A DNA stretch of 39,484 nt, from positions 1 to 39,484 of the forward strand of contig JAQBPA010000072.1 in the NCBI GenBank assembly GCA_028287765.1, in the 5' to 3' direction. Position numbers and translations under genes: made by a program. Source of the stretch: Bacteriovoracaceae bacterium (GTDB lineage: Bacteria > Bdellovibrionota > UBA2394). Position 1 is the first letter of the stretch; each line of letters opens with the position of its first letter. Positions 1 to 10,276 of the stretch are shown here, one piece after another. Below the pieces are notes generated by a model. It saw only the letters and a list, made by a program, of their open reading frames with translations, had not been told where the DNA came from and did not search any database.

Positions 1-666
1 TTTTATTCGCTGATTGGAAAAGTAATTTCGTTTGGTAAGGATCGCGAAGAAGCTCGACTCAACCTTATCAAGGCACTTCAGAATTTTGCCATTTTTGGGC
101 CGGCCACGAACCGCGGATTTCTTCTTCACCTGCTTCAGATGAAAAAATTTATATCTGGCGACTTTTCGACCGACCTGATTTCAAAAACATCTTATCGCTT
201 TGATCTCGCCGAGGGGCTTCGTGCGATCAAAGCTTTAAAATCTAATCCTACTCAGTATCTCGAGGACGATCTCGATCTTTACTCTCCTTGGGGTGCTGCC
301 CGAGCGTCGGAGCCGAGCGCTGATTCTGAAGTTTATTACGAAGATTTTGGCGATAAGCGCTATTTTCATACTCCCTTCGCAGACTTTTCAAGTCCTCGTC
401 CTGATCGGGGTTCTTCCGTTCAAGCGGCTTCGTCTGAGACAAACGAAATTGAAGTGAGAAGTCCGATGCCTGCGCGAGTGATTAAAGTGCTTGCAAAAAA
501 AGGAAGTCGTTTAAAAAAAGGGGATGTCGTTCTTGTTCTTGAAGCCATGAAAATGGAGCATCAGATTAAAGCGACCAAAGACAGCGTTCTTGAAGATCTT
601 TTTGTGAAAGAGGGCGATCGAGTTCAAGTGGATGCCTTATTAATTAAATGGGGAAAAGACTCATGA
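1..666 (+). CDS. Methylcrotonyl-CoA/acyl-CoA carboxylase alpha subunit, C-terminal part (biotin carboxylase C-term, BT linker, biotinyl domain); truncated at left edge
   Basis: Frame 1 is open from base 1 (FYSLIGKVISFGKDREEARLNLIKALQNFAIFGPATNRGFL...) into ORF 139..666; C-terminal biotinylation motif EAMKMEH; followed by HMG-CoA lyase. Confidence 0.9.
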   Translation, partial: FYSLIGKVISFGKDREEARLNLIKALQNFAIFGPATNRGFLLHLLQMKKFISGDFSTDLISKTSYRFDLAEGLRAIKALKSNPTQYLEDDLDLYSPWGAARASEPSADSEVYYEDFGDKRYFHTPFADFSSPRPDRGSSVQAASSETNEIEVRSPMPARVIKVLAKKGSRLKKGDVVLVLEAMKMEHQIKATKDSVLEDLFVKEGDRVQVDALLIKWGKDS

Positions 667-1589
667 GTAAAAAAGTAAAAATTGTCGAAGTAGGACCTCG
701 CGACGGACTTCAAAATGAAATGAAAACTCTTTCAGTCACTGATCGCGTTGAATTTATTCAGAGACTTGTAAAGTCCGGGCTTAAATTTGTGGAAGGCGGA
801 AGTTTTGTTTCGCCCAAGGCAATTCCTCAGATGATGGATTCGGAAGGTGTTTGGGAGGGCATCAAAAATTTAAAAGAAGATTTTAGTTTTTTAGTTCCGA
901 ATGAGCGGGGACTTGAGCGAGCAATTTTCGCAAAAGTAAAATCGATCTCCGTTTTTACGGCGACGAGTAATGAGTTCAATCAGAAAAATATTGGAATGAG
1001 TGTGAAAGAATCGCTCACGGTGATTAAAGATCTTGTTCCCAAAGCAAAAGAGAAATTAAAAAAAGTACGAATTCGCGGCTATATTTCAACCGCCTTTGGT
1101 TGCCCCTACGAAGGCCCACAAAAGCCGCATGCGACGGTTAAAATTTTAAATGATCTTTTTCGGATGGGCTGCGATGAGGTTTCGATCGGAGATACGATTG
1201 GCGTGGCTCACCCCGAAGATGTAAAAAAAATGATCGGGTTACTCAGGCGAAATAAGCATTTTAAAAAGATTGCGCTTCATTTTCACGACACGCGCGGGAT
1301 GGCTTTGGTGAACATAAAGACAGCCTTAGACCTCGGGATTCGCATTTTTGATAGCGCAATCGGGGGGCTCGGAGGATGTCCTTATGCGACCGGCTCGTCC
1401 GGCAATGTAGCGACGGAAGAGGTCATTTGGCTTTTAAAGGGCTACGGCTTTAGTACGGGAGTCTCACTCGAGGACCTTCTTGAGACCTCAAAATGGATTG
1501 AAACTAAGATTGAGCGAAGGCTAAGGTCCAAGCTATACCTTTCACAGCCAAAGAGGCTTTTTTACGGTGGGAGAGGAAGAGAGTCATAG
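663..1589 (+). CDS. mvaB: Hydroxymethylglutaryl-CoA lyase
   Basis: VKIVEVGPRDGLQNE N-terminal signature, GGLGGCPYATGSSGNVATE motif; ATGA overlap with upstream carboxylase stop. Confidence 0.92.
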   Translation: MSKKVKIVEVGPRDGLQNEMKTLSVTDRVEFIQRLVKSGLKFVEGGSFVSPKAIPQMMDSEGVWEGIKNLKEDFSFLVPNERGLERAIFAKVKSISVFTATSNEFNQKNIGMSVKESLTVIKDLVPKAKEKLKKVRIRGYISTAFGCPYEGPQKPHATVKILNDLFRMGCDEVSIGDTIGVAHPEDVKKMIGLLRRNKHFKKIALHFHDTRGMALVNIKTALDLGIRIFDSAIGGLGGCPYATGSSGNVATEEVIWLLKGYGFSTGVSLEDLLETSKWIETKIERRLRSKLYLSQPKRLFYGGRGRES

Positions 1590-1672
1590 AGTGACTCGAA
1601 TATGCAAATGGTGTGCTTGAATAGTGAAGCACGAAATAAAATGTACTGAATATTGGATAGGACAAATGAACC

Positions 1673-2080
1673 ATGGATGAAAATAAAGGCGGCGATCGAC
1701 CCGATTACCGCAGCGATAGAAATGATAGAAGTGACAATCGATATCCGCAAAATAGAAATCGAAGTAACCGATTTCGTCATGGCCAGCACGGCGGCGGATT
1801 TCAAGGCCGAGGTCGTCTTCAAAGACCTCTTCTCACCTCTTCAATTAACGGAGCGGGCTTAACTCTTATTGCTTTAGTGGCAGTAAAAACTCACCCGGAT
1901 ACGAGTTATTTAGCATCCTATTTATCTCTCGCAGTGATTGCGTTTGGTATGTCGGCGCTTGTTTCGTATGTTGCTCAGAGAATTAAACCGAAGATTATTG
2001 AAATTATTTCGGACGTTTTCTTTTTGGCAGGTGCGATTATTATTATTTACTCTGCTCTGCGACTTGGCGGGCTAGTTTAA
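1673..2080 (+). CDS. Hypothetical protein: Arg/Asp/Asn/Gly-rich N-terminal region followed by hydrophobic putative TM segments
   Basis: ORF 135 aa; DRPDYRSDRNDRSDNRYPQNRNRSNRFRHGQHGGGFQGRGR then hydrophobic stretches; in line with neighbouring genes. Confidence 0.65.
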   Translation: MDENKGGDRPDYRSDRNDRSDNRYPQNRNRSNRFRHGQHGGGFQGRGRLQRPLLTSSINGAGLTLIALVAVKTHPDTSYLASYLSLAVIAFGMSALVSYVAQRIKPKIIEIISDVFFLAGAIIIIYSALRLGGLV

Positions 2081-2083
2081 AAA

Positions 2084-2776
2084 ATGAAAAGTCCTTCGAT
2101 CATCTTCGACCTAGATGGAACCTTATTTGACTCGAGAGAAAGCATTCTCTCGAGCATTTATTTTGCATTTGCAAAATTGGGGCGGTCGGAGAAGGTCGAT
2201 GAGATTAAAGCCCTTCGTCAGGATCTTTGGACAACACTTCGCGAAACTGGCGAAAGATACGGAACTCGATTTAGCGATGAAGAACGATTTCGATTTATTC
2301 AAACGTATCGCGCTCATCAAAAAGATACGATCGCCAAAATGCTGAAACCTTTTGAAAGCGTTCCCGATGTGCTTGCTGATCTTGGAAAATCATTTTCTCT
2401 CGGCGTCGCTACGACAAAGACCACCGAGCAAGCCGTACATATTCTCGAAGAATTTAAACTCGATCAATTTTTTGGTCATATCCAAGGAACGGATAAGGGA
2501 CTTCGATATAAACCGGCTCCCGATATTTTGCTTCGAACCATGGATAAACTAAATAACGCGGGCGGACTCGCCGCTTATGTAGGAGATAGCCCTCACGATC
2601 TGCTCTCCGCAAAAAATGCTGGAATGCTGAGCATTGGTGCTGTTTATGGTTATTCTGAACTGCATGAACTTGAGAGCGAAACGCCTGATTACGTTATTCA
2701 CCAATTCGATGAATTACTCGCTATAAAAGACCGCCTGTTCTTGGGGGCTTCCAGCGAGAAGGCTTTGATTTCTTAA
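2084..2776 (+). CDS. HAD-superfamily hydrolase, phosphoglycolate phosphatase-like
   Basis: IIFDLDGTLFDS motif I, GVATTKT motif II region, YVGDSPHDLLSAKNAGM motif IV. Confidence 0.85.
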   Translation: MKSPSIIFDLDGTLFDSRESILSSIYFAFAKLGRSEKVDEIKALRQDLWTTLRETGERYGTRFSDEERFRFIQTYRAHQKDTIAKMLKPFESVPDVLADLGKSFSLGVATTKTTEQAVHILEEFKLDQFFGHIQGTDKGLRYKPAPDILLRTMDKLNNAGGLAAYVGDSPHDLLSAKNAGMLSIGAVYGYSELHELESETPDYVIHQFDELLAIKDRLFLGASSEKALIS

Positions 2777-2829
2777 GCTAATTTCGGACGGGATTGTATC
2801 CCCACCTCAATCTGGTATGAATCCCTCCT

Positions 2830-3192
2830 ATGAACTGGAAACTAAGTTCGATCTCTTTATTACTTTTTTTATCTTTTTACTACTCTGTCGAATCAGCGCC
2901 GGCCGTTCGGCAAATGAGTACTGAAGAAGTTTCTACTCTCGCAAATTCAGCGCTTCCCTATGTGGAGGCTTGCTTTAAAAAACACAAAAAAAACCGAGGC
3001 AAGAAGTTAACGACCAAAATATCACTTGGATTAGATCGCACCGGACGAGTGACTGCGTTCTCAGAAAAATCTTCGACTAAAAAATTGGACACCTTTGTCC
3101 TTTGTCTCAATCAAAAACTCAATTCAGCAAATTTAGCTGTGCCAAGCGACTCCGCGAGCGGCGTATTTGATATCAATATTACTCTTCAGTAA
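2830..3192 (+). CDS. Hypothetical exported protein
   Basis: N-terminal hydrophobic signal (LSSISLLLFLSFYYSVESAPA), 120 aa. Confidence 0.55.
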   Translation: MNWKLSSISLLLFLSFYYSVESAPAVRQMSTEEVSTLANSALPYVEACFKKHKKNRGKKLTTKISLGLDRTGRVTAFSEKSSTKKLDTFVLCLNQKLNSANLAVPSDSASGVFDINITLQ

Positions 3193-3197
3193 GTCCG

Positions 3198-6050
3198 TTA
3201 TTTCACGGCAGGGCAAATGGCTTTATATTCGCACCATTTGCAGTGCATTCCGGGGGTTGCTGTAAAGTTTTGATTTAAAATATTTTCTGCGATTTCACTC
3301 ATTTGTTTTTTTACCTGGATGAGATCTTCATTCGATCGGGTCGTCGTGAGAGTTTTCTTTTCATAAACATAATCAAAGACGAGATCACTGACTTCAATTT
3401 TTAAGATTTCTTTGGCGGCGAGTGCGTAAATTGAGAACTGAAGGGAGTGCTTTGCAAACTTTACATCGTCTGGATTGTCGTTCGATTTTGCTCGTCCTGT
3501 TTTATAATCAACAATTCGATAACCCTCGTTTGTTTTATCGATTCGATCGATTTTTCCACGAATTCTATGTTCTCCGAGCGGGAGTATAAAATCCTCTTCG
3601 ACCGCATGTGGAAACGGAAAGCTTCCTTTGTGAAAATCATGATACTCAGCGAGTTTTGTTTTTCCTTGATCGAGGTGGGTCTCATTTAGTTTTAGATCGT
3701 TAGCCTGCAAATCTTTAAATGCTTTTTCAAAAAAGCCGACGAGTTCTTCTTTGGAAGGCTGAGCTCCCTTTTTAATACCTCTAAAGAAAAGTTCAAGCGC
3801 TGTGTGAATCGCCGATCCGACGCTCATATGTGGAGGAACTTCGACGGGAATTTGAAAGTCATATTTGAACTGATAGGCGAGTGGACAGCTTTCGTATTTT
3901 TCAAGCTGAGTGAACGAAAGCGAAAGCGGCTTCTTTGCCTTTTCTTTTGATTCGCTTGGCTGCGTAAAGCGACTGAACGGTTTTATCGGCGTAAATAATT
4001 TTTCTGCCATGCTTGCAGGAGACGGCTCTCGCTCGATTAGTTTTAATACTTTTGGTTGCGAGAGAACGGACTTTAAATCGCCGAGAAGAAAGATGCTTGG
4101 TTTGGTTCCTTTTTTTTCGATGCACGTAAGGGTGAGTCGCTCGCGAGCTCTCGTCATCGCGACATAGAAAAGTCTTCGTTCTTCTTCCAGGTGACTTTCT
4201 TTATTGGGTGCCGCTTCTTTTCTAAGCGCGTCTGGAACTAGCCACGTATTTTTTCGAAAGGCAGAAGGGAAGCGCCTACCTACAAGCGACGGAATAAAAA
4301 CGTAGTCGAATTCGAGTCCTTTACTTGCGTGAGCCGTAAGGACCGAAATCGCACTTCCTGATATTCCTGTGTCCCCCTCTGCATCGAGTGAAAGAGAATT
4401 TTCTTTTAAAGATTCTAGAATCGGAAAAAGACTTTTTAAATTTCCATCGCCTTGAGCCGATTCCCAAGAACTCAGCTGCACATGAAAGCGACCTAAAAGT
4501 CTGAGGGCTTCCGGATCTTTTTCGAGAAGAGATCTTATAAACGGAAGCTTTTCATAAAATGAAAGCAAAACTTGGGTTGCTGTCTTTTTGGAAGCTTCTA
4601 AAAAGAGTTCTTTGTAAGCCGCGTAAAAAAGTTTGAGTTTCTCTTTAGCGGAATCTGAAATCGGCATTTCTGATAAATTTTCTAGCTGATCGACGAACGG
4701 CCCATTTCTTTTGATCGCTCGACAAAATGAAAAAGTATCGTCAGCAGATATTTGAAGAAAGCTCGAGTCAAAAAGTCTCAAAAACGAAACAGAATCCGTC
4801 GGATCGCAGATTAATTTAAGAACTGCGAGAGCGTCTTTAATGACAGGTTCTTCAAAAAAGCTCCGAGTGGTCGAGGTTTGTACAGGAAGGCCGCGCTTTC
4901 TTGCTTCGGCCAAAAAATATTCTGCATGAGAGTGCGCTCGTACTAAAAGCCCAATTTCTTTCGGGGACGCTCCACTGCTAAGTAAATTTTCTATTTCATC
5001 ACAAATGAAAATCGCTTCATCTTCATAGGAGTTCGTCTTTACAAGATTCACAGGAAGATCATTTTTCTTTTTTGAGACCAGTCTTTTATCTGGCCTAAAT
5101 CGATGCTCTCCGTTTGCAGAAATCAAATGGGAAGCACACTCCAAAATGGAAGAAGGCAATCGATAAGTTTCTTGAAGCTCGACAATTTTAGGCTCTGAAA
5201 AAAATTCTTCAAAAAATTTGAATGCCGAATAAGAAGCTCCTCGGAATCGATAAATCGATTGATCATCGTCACCAACCACCATCACGTGAGCGGTGGGCGC
5301 TGCAAGAAGTCGGAGCAATTTAATTTGCGACCAATTGGTATCCTGAAATTCATCGACGAGGATCGCTTGGTATTTTTTTTGGATTTCTTCTCTTACGATT
5401 GCAAATTCTTCGAGAATTCGAAGAGCCGAGAGAATTGCATCCCCAAAATCCATGAGGCCACTTTCAAAACAAAATGATTGATGGGCGTTATAAATATCCC
5501 CGAGCGCTCGCCATTCTTCTTTGATCTGAATTTCGTCAGACGATTCTTCTGGAAGCGATTCGGCATACCTGACGATCGATTCCGGCCATAGACCTTCGTC
5601 TTTGCAATCCGCAAAAAAATTAATCAGATCTTCGATGATAGGATCAAAATTGGATGTTTTTAAAAGAGGTTGTAGCGGAAGACGTGAAGAGACTTTTTTA
5701 AAAAAGACGTACGCTTCTGACTCGGTCATGATTCTAGGCTTTTTTTGAAATCCCAGACGAAAGCCGTGTTGTTCAACAATTTCTGCACAGAGTGCGTGAA
5801 GGGTCGAAATTTTCATCCGATCTGGAAGGCCAACCGAAAGCGCGGCTAGCCTTTCTTCCATTTCTTGAGTCGCTTTTCTCGAAAAAGTGACCGCTAAAAT
5901 CGCCTCTGCTGAGATGCCTTTTTTTAATAAATTCTCTACTTTGGAGACGATCACTCGCGTTTTTCCGGTACCAGGGCCAGCTAAGATGAGGAGATTCCCC
6001 TCGAGGGTCTCGGAGGCCAATTGCTGGGCGGAATTGAGCGAAGAGGACAT
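3198..6050 (-). CDS. UvrD/PcrA-like superfamily 1 helicase with C-terminal PD-(D/E)XK nuclease and Fe-S-type cysteines
   Basis: Walker A ILAGPGTGKTRV, DEFQDTN, GDDDQSIYRFRGA, TAHASKGLEFDYVF; C-term RGKIDRIDK...YRIVDYKTG; C-x2-C-x5-C (CKWCEYKAIC) plus upstream ESCPLAYQFKY. Confidence 0.93.
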   Translation of the reverse strand: MSSSLNSAQQLASETLEGNLLILAGPGTGKTRVIVSKVENLLKKGISAEAILAVTFSRKATQEMEERLAALSVGLPDRMKISTLHALCAEIVEQHGFRLGFQKKPRIMTESEAYVFFKKVSSRLPLQPLLKTSNFDPIIEDLINFFADCKDEGLWPESIVRYAESLPEESSDEIQIKEEWRALGDIYNAHQSFCFESGLMDFGDAILSALRILEEFAIVREEIQKKYQAILVDEFQDTNWSQIKLLRLLAAPTAHVMVVGDDDQSIYRFRGASYSAFKFFEEFFSEPKIVELQETYRLPSSILECASHLISANGEHRFRPDKRLVSKKKNDLPVNLVKTNSYEDEAIFICDEIENLLSSGASPKEIGLLVRAHSHAEYFLAEARKRGLPVQTSTTRSFFEEPVIKDALAVLKLICDPTDSVSFLRLFDSSFLQISADDTFSFCRAIKRNGPFVDQLENLSEMPISDSAKEKLKLFYAAYKELFLEASKKTATQVLLSFYEKLPFIRSLLEKDPEALRLLGRFHVQLSSWESAQGDGNLKSLFPILESLKENSLSLDAEGDTGISGSAISVLTAHASKGLEFDYVFIPSLVGRRFPSAFRKNTWLVPDALRKEAAPNKESHLEEERRLFYVAMTRARERLTLTCIEKKGTKPSIFLLGDLKSVLSQPKVLKLIEREPSPASMAEKLFTPIKPFSRFTQPSESKEKAKKPLSLSFTQLEKYESCPLAYQFKYDFQIPVEVPPHMSVGSAIHTALELFFRGIKKGAQPSKEELVGFFEKAFKDLQANDLKLNETHLDQGKTKLAEYHDFHKGSFPFPHAVEEDFILPLGEHRIRGKIDRIDKTNEGYRIVDYKTGRAKSNDNPDDVKFAKHSLQFSIYALAAKEILKIEVSDLVFDYVYEKKTLTTTRSNEDLIQVKKQMSEIAENILNQNFTATPGMHCKWCEYKAICPAVK

Positions 6051-6140
6051 GATGCCAGACTCTACAAGAGCCGTCCGTAGATTGACAAATGATGGAAGCG
6101 GATTACGTTACTTATTTAAAAGCGAACGGAGAGATACTTA

Positions 6141-6752
6141 GTGAAAACAAACGGAAATACAGAGCAGCCGAATAACGTAGACGACGAAGAAGGTAAAAAG
6201 CCTGAAGAGGCCATCGAAGAAGCTCCTGCACCCGAAGAGCCTAAGGCTCCCGAAGTCGATTTCAAAACCAAGCTTCGAATTAAAGATCTCGAAGGCAAGG
6301 TCGCATCTTACGAAGCAAAAATCTCGGAAGTTCGTGATTATGTACGAAAAATGGAAAATGAGATTCAAGAGATCCGGACAAGAACCGAACGAGATCTTCA
6401 AAAAAATAGTGATAAACAGGCAGCCGAATTTTTTCACGATATTCTTCCGGTCGTCGATAACTTTGAGCGAAGTTTAAGAGCAGCCATAGATAAAAAAGAA
6501 TCCGGAGCTTTTATAGATGGAGTTCGCATGATTCATCAACAGCTCGAAGATCTTTTTAAAAAGTCAGGGCTTAAAAAAATTCCAACGAAAGGGGAGATCT
6601 TTAACCCCGTTCTTCATGAGGCACTGACCACTGCGCCTGTAGATGACGAAAATCAAGATGATCGCGTTCTTGAAGAAGTAAAAGCGGGTTACAAATATAA
6701 AGACACTGTCGTGCGTCCTGCCCAAGTTATTGTCGGAAAGCTAATTCAGTAG
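6141..6752 (+). CDS. grpE: Nucleotide exchange factor GrpE (GTG start)
   Basis: FFHDILPVVDNFERSL, GEIFNPVLHEAL, GYKYKDTVVRPAQVIVGK. Confidence 0.9.
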   Translation: MKTNGNTEQPNNVDDEEGKKPEEAIEEAPAPEEPKAPEVDFKTKLRIKDLEGKVASYEAKISEVRDYVRKMENEIQEIRTRTERDLQKNSDKQAAEFFHDILPVVDNFERSLRAAIDKKESGAFIDGVRMIHQQLEDLFKKSGLKKIPTKGEIFNPVLHEALTTAPVDDENQDDRVLEEVKAGYKYKDTVVRPAQVIVGKLIQ

Positions 6753-6798
6753 CGCTTTTTTTCTCGTCTGGGATTCTTTTAAGTCTTAATCTTAAAGG

Positions 6799-7431
6799 AT
6801 GCGACAAAAGGTCATTAAACATAACTATCAAGTTTTGGCGCACTTACTTAAAAATATCGTGGCGGAACGTTTTAAAAGAATGGCCAAAGATGATGTTCTC
6901 TTTAAGTTTATTTCGAATCGCATCGATCCTGCTCTTTTAGTGGATCACAATATTCAAGCTGAAAGAGAAGCCATGGATCTTGCTGAAATGAGCCTACTTA
7001 AGCTTGTGGATTCAGAACATATCGATATTGAACTTAAAAAGTCGGCTGATAAAATTCAAAAAAATTTCCAAAGAATGTTCGGTGAAAATGCATCGAAAGA
7101 ATATCTTACAAAACCTTTAATCGAATCCCGTGTATCGTGGCTTTCGTCGCGAGTCGATTTTTATCGCCGAATGCTCAGTCTCGCGGAAGAAGTGGAAAGT
7201 CCGTTGGAGCTTGGCTCAAAAGCATTTCGAAGTTTGAGAAATTTTAATCGATGTTTAAGGCCAATCACAGATGCCGATAGAAAATTTGCAGACGCCATCG
7301 TTCAGTCGACCGCTGCGCTCAATCGATTTTTGATGCGAAAGCATATGGATTACGAGCTCAAAAACTCCGAAGTCATTTGGAACGACTATGCTGGTGAAGT
7401 ATTTCGAAAATCGCCGGAGCTGACGGAATAG
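6799..7431 (+). CDS. Conserved hypothetical protein, helical
   Basis: 210 aa ORF between grpE and convergent leuS; no family recognised. Confidence 0.6.
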   Translation: MRQKVIKHNYQVLAHLLKNIVAERFKRMAKDDVLFKFISNRIDPALLVDHNIQAEREAMDLAEMSLLKLVDSEHIDIELKKSADKIQKNFQRMFGENASKEYLTKPLIESRVSWLSSRVDFYRRMLSLAEEVESPLELGSKAFRSLRNFNRCLRPITDADRKFADAIVQSTAALNRFLMRKHMDYELKNSEVIWNDYAGEVFRKSPELTE

Positions 7432-7437
7432 TTTCTT

Positions 7438-9843
7438 CTATCCTTTCACAACAAAATTATAGAGTTTTCTCGGTACAAAAATCTCTTTAACGATTTCACC
7501 TTTTAAATAGCCTTCGACCTTGGGATTTTGAATTGCCAAGGCGCGCACCTGATCCTGCTTTGAGTCGGGAGAAGTTTTTACGGTCGCTCTCAGTTTTCCG
7601 TTCACTTGAATTGCAAACTCTACTTCGCTCTCAATTAAATATTTTGGATCGGCTTTTGGCCACTCGGCTTCAATGATGGAGCCTTTATGTCCGAAGAGTT
7701 CCCAAATTTCTTCCGTAATATGCGGAGCGAAAGGAGAAAGCAGAATAATAAATTTCTCAGCCATCTCTTTTGGAATATCGGGCTGATCCGACATGAAATT
7801 ATGGCAGATCATCATTTGAGAGATGGCCGTATTCATCCGAAGATTTTCGATATCATCTGAAATCTTTTGAATCGTTTGATGAATTATTCGAAGTTCAGCG
7901 TCGGTCATCGGCCGATCTTTAATTTTTGATTCGTGTACAAAATTTCGCCAAATGCGATTCAAAAATCGATAAACGCCGTCAATATTATTGGTCGACCAGG
8001 GTTTCACTTTTTCGAGAGGCCCAAGAAACATCTCATACATTCGAAACGCATCGCAGCCGTATTGATTAATGACGTCGTCAGGATTCACGACGTTTCCTCT
8101 CGACTTACTCATTTTTTCGCCGTCTTCACCGAGAATGAGCCCGGGATTTACGAGTCGCTTAAACGGCTCTTTTGTACTCACATAGCCGAGATCATAGAGC
8201 ACCTTATGCCAAAATCGCGCGTAGAGAAGATGAAGGACTGCATGCTCGACGCCGCCCACATACAAATCGACGGGCATGAAAAACTTTTCGACATCCTTAC
8301 CCCAAGCCGCTTTGTCATTTTTTGGATCGAGATATCGGAGATAATACCAGCACGATCCTGCCCACTGAGGCATGGTGTTGGTTTCGCGCTTCGCCTTTTT
8401 TCCAGTCTTTGGATCGATGATATTCACCCAGTCTGAAATGGTTGAAAGTGGACTTTCTCCCGTTCCACTCGGCTCGTATTTTTCGACATTCGGAAGAAGA
8501 ACCGGGAGTTCGTCTTCATCGAGCACACGATAACTTCCGTCTTCAAAATGAATAATCGGAAAGGGTTCACCCCAATAGCGTTGACGACTAAAAATCCAGT
8601 CGCGAAGTCGGTAAGTCACCGTAGCTTTTCCGTGTCCGATTTTTTGGAGCTCAGCACAAATTTTCTTTTTGGCAGCATCGTTATCAAGTCCGTTGATGAA
8701 GTCGGAATTGATATGTTTGGCGTTTCCTAAAAAAGGAAGTTCTTCGGATTCTAAAACTTTGACGATAGGGAGATTAAATTTTGTCGCAAATTCAAAATCT
8801 CTCTCATCGTGTGCAGGTACAGCCATAAGCGCACCCGTTCCGTAATGCCCGAGAACAAAATCAGCGATCCAAATGGGAAGTTCTTTTTTTGTAAAAGGAT
8901 GCATGGCGTACGAGCCAAGAAACACGCCGGTTTTTTCTTTGGCGAGTTCGGTTCGATCAAGATCCGACTTCGAAGCAGTTTGTTTTTTATAAGCCGAAAC
9001 CTTTTCTTTTTGCTCGGGGGTCGTTAATTTTTCGACGAGTGGATGTTCAGGCGCGAGTACAATAAAGCTCGAGCCGAAGAGAGTGTCTGGACGAGTCGTA
9101 AAAACTTTAATTTTTTCTTTTTCGCCTTTGATATCAAAGTCAATTTCGGCGCCTTCAGATCTTCCGATCCAGTTTCGCTGCATCTCTTTGATATTTTCGG
9201 GCCAGTCTAGTTCATTAAGATCTTCGACGAGACGATCAGCATAGGCTGTAATTTTTAACATCCACTGCCGCATATTTCTGCGCTCAACCGGATGGCCTCC
9301 AATCTCAGATTTGCCGTCCACAATTTCTTCGTTCGCAAGCACAGCTTTTAATTCCGGGCACCAGTTGACGGGCGTCATCGCTTCGTAAGCGAGGCCTTTT
9401 TTATAAAGCTGAACAAAAATCCACTGCGTCCATCGATAATATTTTGGATCGGTTGTATCAACCTCTCGGTCCCAATCGTAAGCAAAGCCAAGGCGCTTCA
9501 GTTGACCTCTAAAAGTTTCGATATTTTTTTCGGTTGTAATGCGTGGATGTGTTCCCGTTTTGATGGCGTAATTTTCAGCCGGTAAACCAAAGGCATCAAA
9601 ACCCATGGGATGAAGAACATTAAAGCCGCGCATTCTTTTATAACGAGCGACGATATCGGTCGCGGTATAACCTTCGGGGTGGCCAACATGAAGACCCGCG
9701 CCTGAGGGATAGGGGAACATATCCAGAACGTAGAACTTTGGTTTTTTACCACCGTCTTTTGGATTAAATTCCGTCTTAAAGGTTTTATTTTCGTCCCAAA
9801 ATTTTTGCCATTTTGGCTCTATACTTGCTGGATTGTAGTACAT
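7438..9843 (-). CDS. leuS: Leucyl-tRNA synthetase
   Basis: [59 protein letters not shown]. Confidence 0.98.
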   Translation of the reverse strand: MYYNPASIEPKWQKFWDENKTFKTEFNPKDGGKKPKFYVLDMFPYPSGAGLHVGHPEGYTATDIVARYKRMRGFNVLHPMGFDAFGLPAENYAIKTGTHPRITTEKNIETFRGQLKRLGFAYDWDREVDTTDPKYYRWTQWIFVQLYKKGLAYEAMTPVNWCPELKAVLANEEIVDGKSEIGGHPVERRNMRQWMLKITAYADRLVEDLNELDWPENIKEMQRNWIGRSEGAEIDFDIKGEKEKIKVFTTRPDTLFGSSFIVLAPEHPLVEKLTTPEQKEKVSAYKKQTASKSDLDRTELAKEKTGVFLGSYAMHPFTKKELPIWIADFVLGHYGTGALMAVPAHDERDFEFATKFNLPIVKVLESEELPFLGNAKHINSDFINGLDNDAAKKKICAELQKIGHGKATVTYRLRDWIFSRQRYWGEPFPIIHFEDGSYRVLDEDELPVLLPNVEKYEPSGTGESPLSTISDWVNIIDPKTGKKAKRETNTMPQWAGSCWYYLRYLDPKNDKAAWGKDVEKFFMPVDLYVGGVEHAVLHLLYARFWHKVLYDLGYVSTKEPFKRLVNPGLILGEDGEKMSKSRGNVVNPDDVINQYGCDAFRMYEMFLGPLEKVKPWSTNNIDGVYRFLNRIWRNFVHESKIKDRPMTDAELRIIHQTIQKISDDIENLRMNTAISQMMICHNFMSDQPDIPKEMAEKFIILLSPFAPHITEEIWELFGHKGSIIEAEWPKADPKYLIESEVEFAIQVNGKLRATVKTSPDSKQDQVRALAIQNPKVEGYLKGEIVKEIFVPRKLYNFVVKG

Positions 9844-9895
9844 GGTCTCTTTCTTCTATTAGCTTTTCAGGCTGTAGTGAAATATTATTAGCCGT

Positions 9896-10276
9896 ATGAC
9901 GATTTTTGAAAAGATAGTTAAGGGTGAAATTCCTTCTTATAAGGTTTGGGAAGATGCTGAGCATTTGGCTTTTCTGGATATCCGACCGGTGGCGCCTGGG
10001 CACACGCTAGTGATTCCCAAAAAGCCGGTGGATCCAATCTTTAGTCTTGATACGGCTGCTTATCAGCGCTTGTTTTTGGCTGCGAAGACGGTGGCAGAAC
10101 TTTTGAAACAAAAAATAACCTGTGAACGCGTTTGTATGGCGGTGGTGGGCTTTGAGGTTCCTCATGCTCATATCCATTTAATTCCGGCACGTTCCATTTC
10201 GGATTTTCCCTGGCGGGGTGGAAAGCCAGCAAGTCCTGCCGAACTTCAAAAAATCCTTTCAAGTATTCGAAATTAA
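9896..10276 (+). CDS. HIT-family (histidine triad) protein
   Basis: TIFEKIVKGEIPSYKVWEDAEHLAFLDIRPVAPGHTLVIPK and AHIHLIP triad. Confidence 0.92.
   Translation: MTIFEKIVKGEIPSYKVWEDAEHLAFLDIRPVAPGHTLVIPKKPVDPIFSLDTAAYQRLFLAAKTVAELLKQKITCERVCMAVVGFEVPHAHIHLIPARSISDFPWRGGKPASPAELQKILSSIRN

Noticed and set aside
1562-1822. 86-aa hydrophobic ORF antisense to the RD-rich protein
   Set aside because: Ser/Ile-rich antisense of Arg/Asp codons; composition artefact.
6141-6752. HrcA/GrpE/DnaK/DnaJ heat-shock operon
   Set aside because: Only grpE is present; neighbours are unrelated.
7933-8436. 167-aa plus-strand ORF antisense to leuS
   Set aside because: Shadow of leuS; no motif.
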